From Sitta carolinensis (lineage: Eukaryota > Chordata > Aves > Passeriformes > Sittidae), in assembly GCA_032173965.1 (NCBI GenBank), contig JAVUNC010000019.1, forward strand, positions 3,968,501 to 4,032,500: a DNA stretch of 64,000 nt, in the 5' to 3' direction. Numbering within the stretch: position 1 is the stretch's first letter; every line of letters begins with the position of its first letter. Below are positions 60,347 through 64,000 of the stretch, piece after piece. The position numbers and the translations under genes were made by a program. Below the pieces are notes generated by a model that did not search any database, had not been told where the DNA came from, and saw only the letters and a list, made by a program, of their open reading frames with translations.

Positions 60347-63300
60347 CCTGAGTATTTCATATTTTTTAGCCAGATCATCTTGCTGCATGATTGCTATTGC
60401 CAAAGCAAGGGAAGGGTGTGAGCACATTGGCAGGAGTGGAATAGTCACTTCTCTTACAGCCTGAAGTCAACTCAACCTTACTGGGTCATCAGCATCTTTC
60501 AGATGTACTGGGCCACGTCCTTTGCTGATAAGTTAACAAAGTTAGGTCATCACTAGAGAGGTCTGGACTTACACCAGCAAACAGTTTATCCTGTTATAGT
60601 CAGTCTCCCCCTAAAGCTGAAAATATTAGGTAGTTCTCCAATAAAAATGAAATGTATCCTCATCACCAGTCACTCCTGTTTTCACAGAGGGCAAAACAAG
60701 AAGATGTATTCTGAATCACATGCCTGACAAGGCAAAACACATCGTGCTTATCTGTTCGTCAGCCCACAGCTGTGATTCAGCTGCAATTATTTCCCCTGAA
60801 ATAGCAATTTCATCTATCATTATTATCGTTATTATTTCTGCACTATTTTTTTTTTTAATGACAAATAGCATCTATCTTTCTGGAATGTAGGAAGGCTGTT
60901 TTACTTTTGATATTTAAAAGTCCTTTTGCAAAGTAAACATTGGCTGAACCTCAGAGTTGGTATACTGTTTAGGAATGCAGCCTTGCACAAAGCCCAGAGG
61001 CTTTTCAGGGTGTTAGAAGAAACCTCAGGCATTGAAGTCATCCCCAGGAATCAGATGAAAATGATGTGTACGCGTGTCAAAATGCCAGCTTCAACTGTGT
61101 GAATATGTCAACATGATTTGAGTTGGTAGGACAGCAAGGGGCTGTTTGCAACAATAAAAAAGCACTGTTGAAAAGGCTGCTTTCTAAGATGGGCTAACTG
61201 CATTAAAAATATAACTTGAAAAGGTAACATGCAAAAAACAAGACAGAAGGAAAGCTAAGTTAGAACTTAAGAAGGAGTCCCTACTGCTGCTCTTTCAAAT
61301 TAAGTTAATAGTACTAAGCCACACAAAAAAATCTGGAATGTCATATGCTCTGCTCATTTGTAATTAAGACTTCAGTGTTATCCTCCTTTCCACTCTGTTT
61401 CATATCCTTTGTTTACAGTTGGAAAGTCTCACCAGCTGTCCCTAGCTGTCTTAGAGCAGATCTTGTGGAGGAGAAGCGAACTGCTTATAGGACACAATCT
61501 TTACAACTATAAAATCTCTAGATCTAATCAATGTTTTTCTTTCCAGAACTTTGCTACTCCCTCCAGTATTATGGGAGACTGGTCTCCTTGCCTTTAACAT
61601 AATGTGGAAAAGTGGTAAAACCTGTCTCTGTCCTGGCAGGTCCCTGTACTGCCACGTTCATCTGGTGCTTGGAGACCACAGGTGCCTTTGCAGGGCTGGA
61701 CTCAGTCCTGCTGTTCAAGAGCTGGAGGGAGAATACAGAAGCTGGAAAGAGAAAGGAGCTAAAAGCATTGCCACAGCCTCAAGTCCCTTGGCAAAACTTG
61801 GCAACTCACCTAGAAAACCAAGAAGATATGAAGAGATGGGAATACAAGCTCCTTATTCTGAAAGGGCAATCTGTTCACTCTCCAGAGTGGTAACATCATC
61901 ATCACAGCAGGCAGAAAATGGGAAATAAAGACACAGGAGATAACTTTTCAATAAAAACATTAGGAACAAAAAATATTTTGATTCTGAGTTACTGACCCAG
62001 CCCCTTAAGGGCCATAGGGTCATAGCTGTCCATCCTCCTCCAGGACAGAGTTTAAACCAAACTTCATCTCACCATGAGGCACTTTGGTGTCCACCTCTCA
62101 GAGGTGATGTTGGCAGTCCTGAGGCATTTCCATCTGTGCTTGTCTTGATGAGGTATCCCAGGTCAGAGAGGCCACTTCCAGACAATAACCCAGCATCTTC
62201 TTGCACATACACACAAAAACACATTTCTGCCTCTTATTTCTAATAAGACTGAGCAGTAATGATGACTCAAAGCTGAAATTCATGATCAAATTGGAGACTG
62301 AGCCTCTCTGACTGATAAGAGCAACATGAATAAGACATATTTGAGAATGCTTTTTGCTGGCAAAGGAAGGATAGACAATTTTTATGGGCCTCTTATTTGC
62401 ATGGTGGTATAAAGTGATGATGAAAGGCTAGAATTTGTCTGTGTAAGTGAAAGGTAAAATGCAAGATAGTGCGCACTATCAACCTTCAGTGAAAAAGCAG
62501 AAGTCTGTCTGTACAGATGCATTAATGATGTGGCTCAGTAGTCAATTAAAAAGAACATTTAAAAAGCAGGAATTTGTGGTTAGGAGATCAAATGAGAAAA
62601 TTAGGCAGATGTGAATAATCCCATCCTGAGTAGTGAGCTGGAGAGTAGGTAAAATTAGTTAGATAAGATGGGTAACACAAAGAAGCAAAACTTGAAAGAA
62701 AAACCATTGCAGATTGAACAAGAACTACATGTCATTGAGACTCAGCAGGATTGCAGTGATTTGGAAAGTAAGAAATAAATTGGAATGGGATTGAACAGAG
62801 AACAACCACCTCTCCTGGTAATTCAGCTCATTCCACAGGATCTTTTGTTTGGGCTTGCCCACTACAAGCTCTCATTGCAGATTCCTTAAACTATGAAATG
62901 TGATTCCTAACGTGTGCTGTGAAGGTGTCAAACAGAGCCTGCTGGGAGCAGAACTGTATGACAAATCACATGAAAACTTTCTACTTCAGCAACATAACCA
63001 GCAGAACATGCAGCCATCATGAGTTTCACACTTCACACTTCTCACTGAAATTAGGTAACATTGGGAAAAGAAAACTAATGGGAAAATTCGCCTATTTTAA
63101 TGCACACTCTTAATAAAAATCTTCTTGGCAAAATGAATGAGAGTAATCTGGAACAACATATGAAATGTGTAACATGTATAGGTATAGTTACAATCACAAA
63201 ACTATCCAAATTCAAGTGTCTCAGTTCAGAAGGACAGGGGGAATTGTCCCCAGCACTAAAGAAGACAAAATCTACAATATTTCTGGGAGGCAAAAAAAGC

Positions 63301-64000
63301 AATAAATTAAGGTTCACTGAAATGTCCTATTCTGAAAGCCAAAATATTTAATTGTATTTTGATTTTCAAATATATTTTACCTCTATACATATATTTGCTT
63401 ACAGAAGGAGGGATTAATTCTTTTTTAAACACAAGAAGCCAAATACATAAATCAAATTTTACTCAAAAAAAAAGTATGTCCAGATAAAAAAATGTTTTTC
63501 AACCTTATTATAGCAGAGCAATTTATTATTATAATTATTATCTCTTTTAATGAAACTCCACTGCAACAAATTTTAAAATCCTGCTGGAAATTTTTCAATA
63601 CCTTCTGCCTAATCAGATATCCACAATTTCATCTCTGTAAAGTACCCTTAACTTTTCTTCAGAGCACTTTTAGACATCAAGGGGGCAGGGAGTAGTTCTC
63701 CAAGCAGCCTCCTGTCTATCAGAGTGTCCTTAGCACTGGCTGGCACAGAGGGAGATTGTGGCCCTTTTTCATCTAGCAGCTATTCAGTGCAGCACATTTG
63801 TTATTCTTTGCTGCCAAGGAGACAATCTGCTTTTCATTTCCTCTGAAGAAGAGCATAATACTATGAGTAAAACATCAGATATAATTAGGCAAAATGGTTG
63901 AGTGCCTGACTGAGCAGAGAAATGGGACTGTCCTGGATATGAAAAATAGCCACACACCTGAGAAAGAAACAGGAAAAAGGAGAAAAGTGCTGGCTGCCCA
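60347..64000. other. Unrecognised non-coding DNA
   Basis: No gene or repeat recognised. ATT-rich patches lie at 60.81-60.86 and 63.52-63.55 kb. The 125-codon plus-strand frame at 61551-61928 overlaps a second plus-strand frame and has no recognised domain; an AATAAA follows it at about 61923, which is weak and probably coincidental. Confidence 0.5.

Noticed and set aside
60660..60725. Further MIR-like match near CACAGAGGGCAAAACAAG
   Set aside because: Only one short block matches and the following MIR segments are absent.
1..64000. Endogenous retrovirus or LTR element
   Set aside because: No primer-binding site, LTR pair, or gag/pol-like retroviral protein motif was visible. All reverse-transcriptase traces fit CR1.
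1..64000. CRISPR array, operon or bacterial gene system
   Set aside because: No spaced direct repeats of CRISPR type, no long adjacent genes and a vertebrate-like composition with CR1 repeats. The only regular array is the 24-bp minisatellite without spacers.

Overview
The window looks like non-coding DNA from a vertebrate nuclear genome, most probably a bird. Three things support this. CpG is depleted and the base composition is moderately AT-rich. Every reading frame is broken into short pieces (the longest open frame is 193 codons), with no operon-like packing. The recognisable interspersed repeats are mostly CR1-type LINE fragments, several ending in the CR1-style 3' end (motifs like TTCCAACC followed by ATTCTGTG-like octamers). 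Low repeat density with CR1 as the main family fits a bird better than a mammal, turtle or crocodilian, but this is inference. I recognise no protein-coding exon, tRNA, rRNA, CRISPR array or bacterial-type gene. The window could be intergenic or lie inside a large intron; the sequence alone does not decide this.

Layout. 1-4.9 kb: unrecognised DNA with a TA/TATG microsatellite and a 22-bp poly(A). 4.9-6.3 kb: a CR1 3' fragment, then a long imperfect palindrome that looks like an old miniature DNA transposon, then a 159-bp pyrimidine-rich tract. 6.3-24 kb: mostly featureless, with one old CR1 tail at 10.6 kb, another possible one at 19.5 kb, and three long poly(T) runs (up to 41 T). 24-33 kb is the busiest part. 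It holds a 32-bp tandem repeat, three decayed CR1 reverse-transcriptase fragments (27.1, 30.9 and 32.5 kb), and a 14-unit, 24-bp minisatellite at 29.6 kb with a second-order 96-bp periodicity. 33-47 kb: CR1 tails at 35.9 and 38.9 kb, old MIR/CORE-SINE-like pieces at 31.9, 41.6 and 44.9 kb, and two patches with more CpG than the rest (43.7 and 45.4 kb). 47-64 kb: a CR1 3' end at 47.3 kb, weak MIR-like pieces at 49.4 and 59.0 kb, long poly(A)/(T) runs, and otherwise nothing I can name.

No set of genes works together here. The observations most worth checking are the minisatellite, whose units are free of length changes and open on both strands, the palindrome beside the pyrimidine tract, the group of ancient same-strand SINE remnants, and the two CpG-richer patches. 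I did not find convincing evidence of a new biological system.
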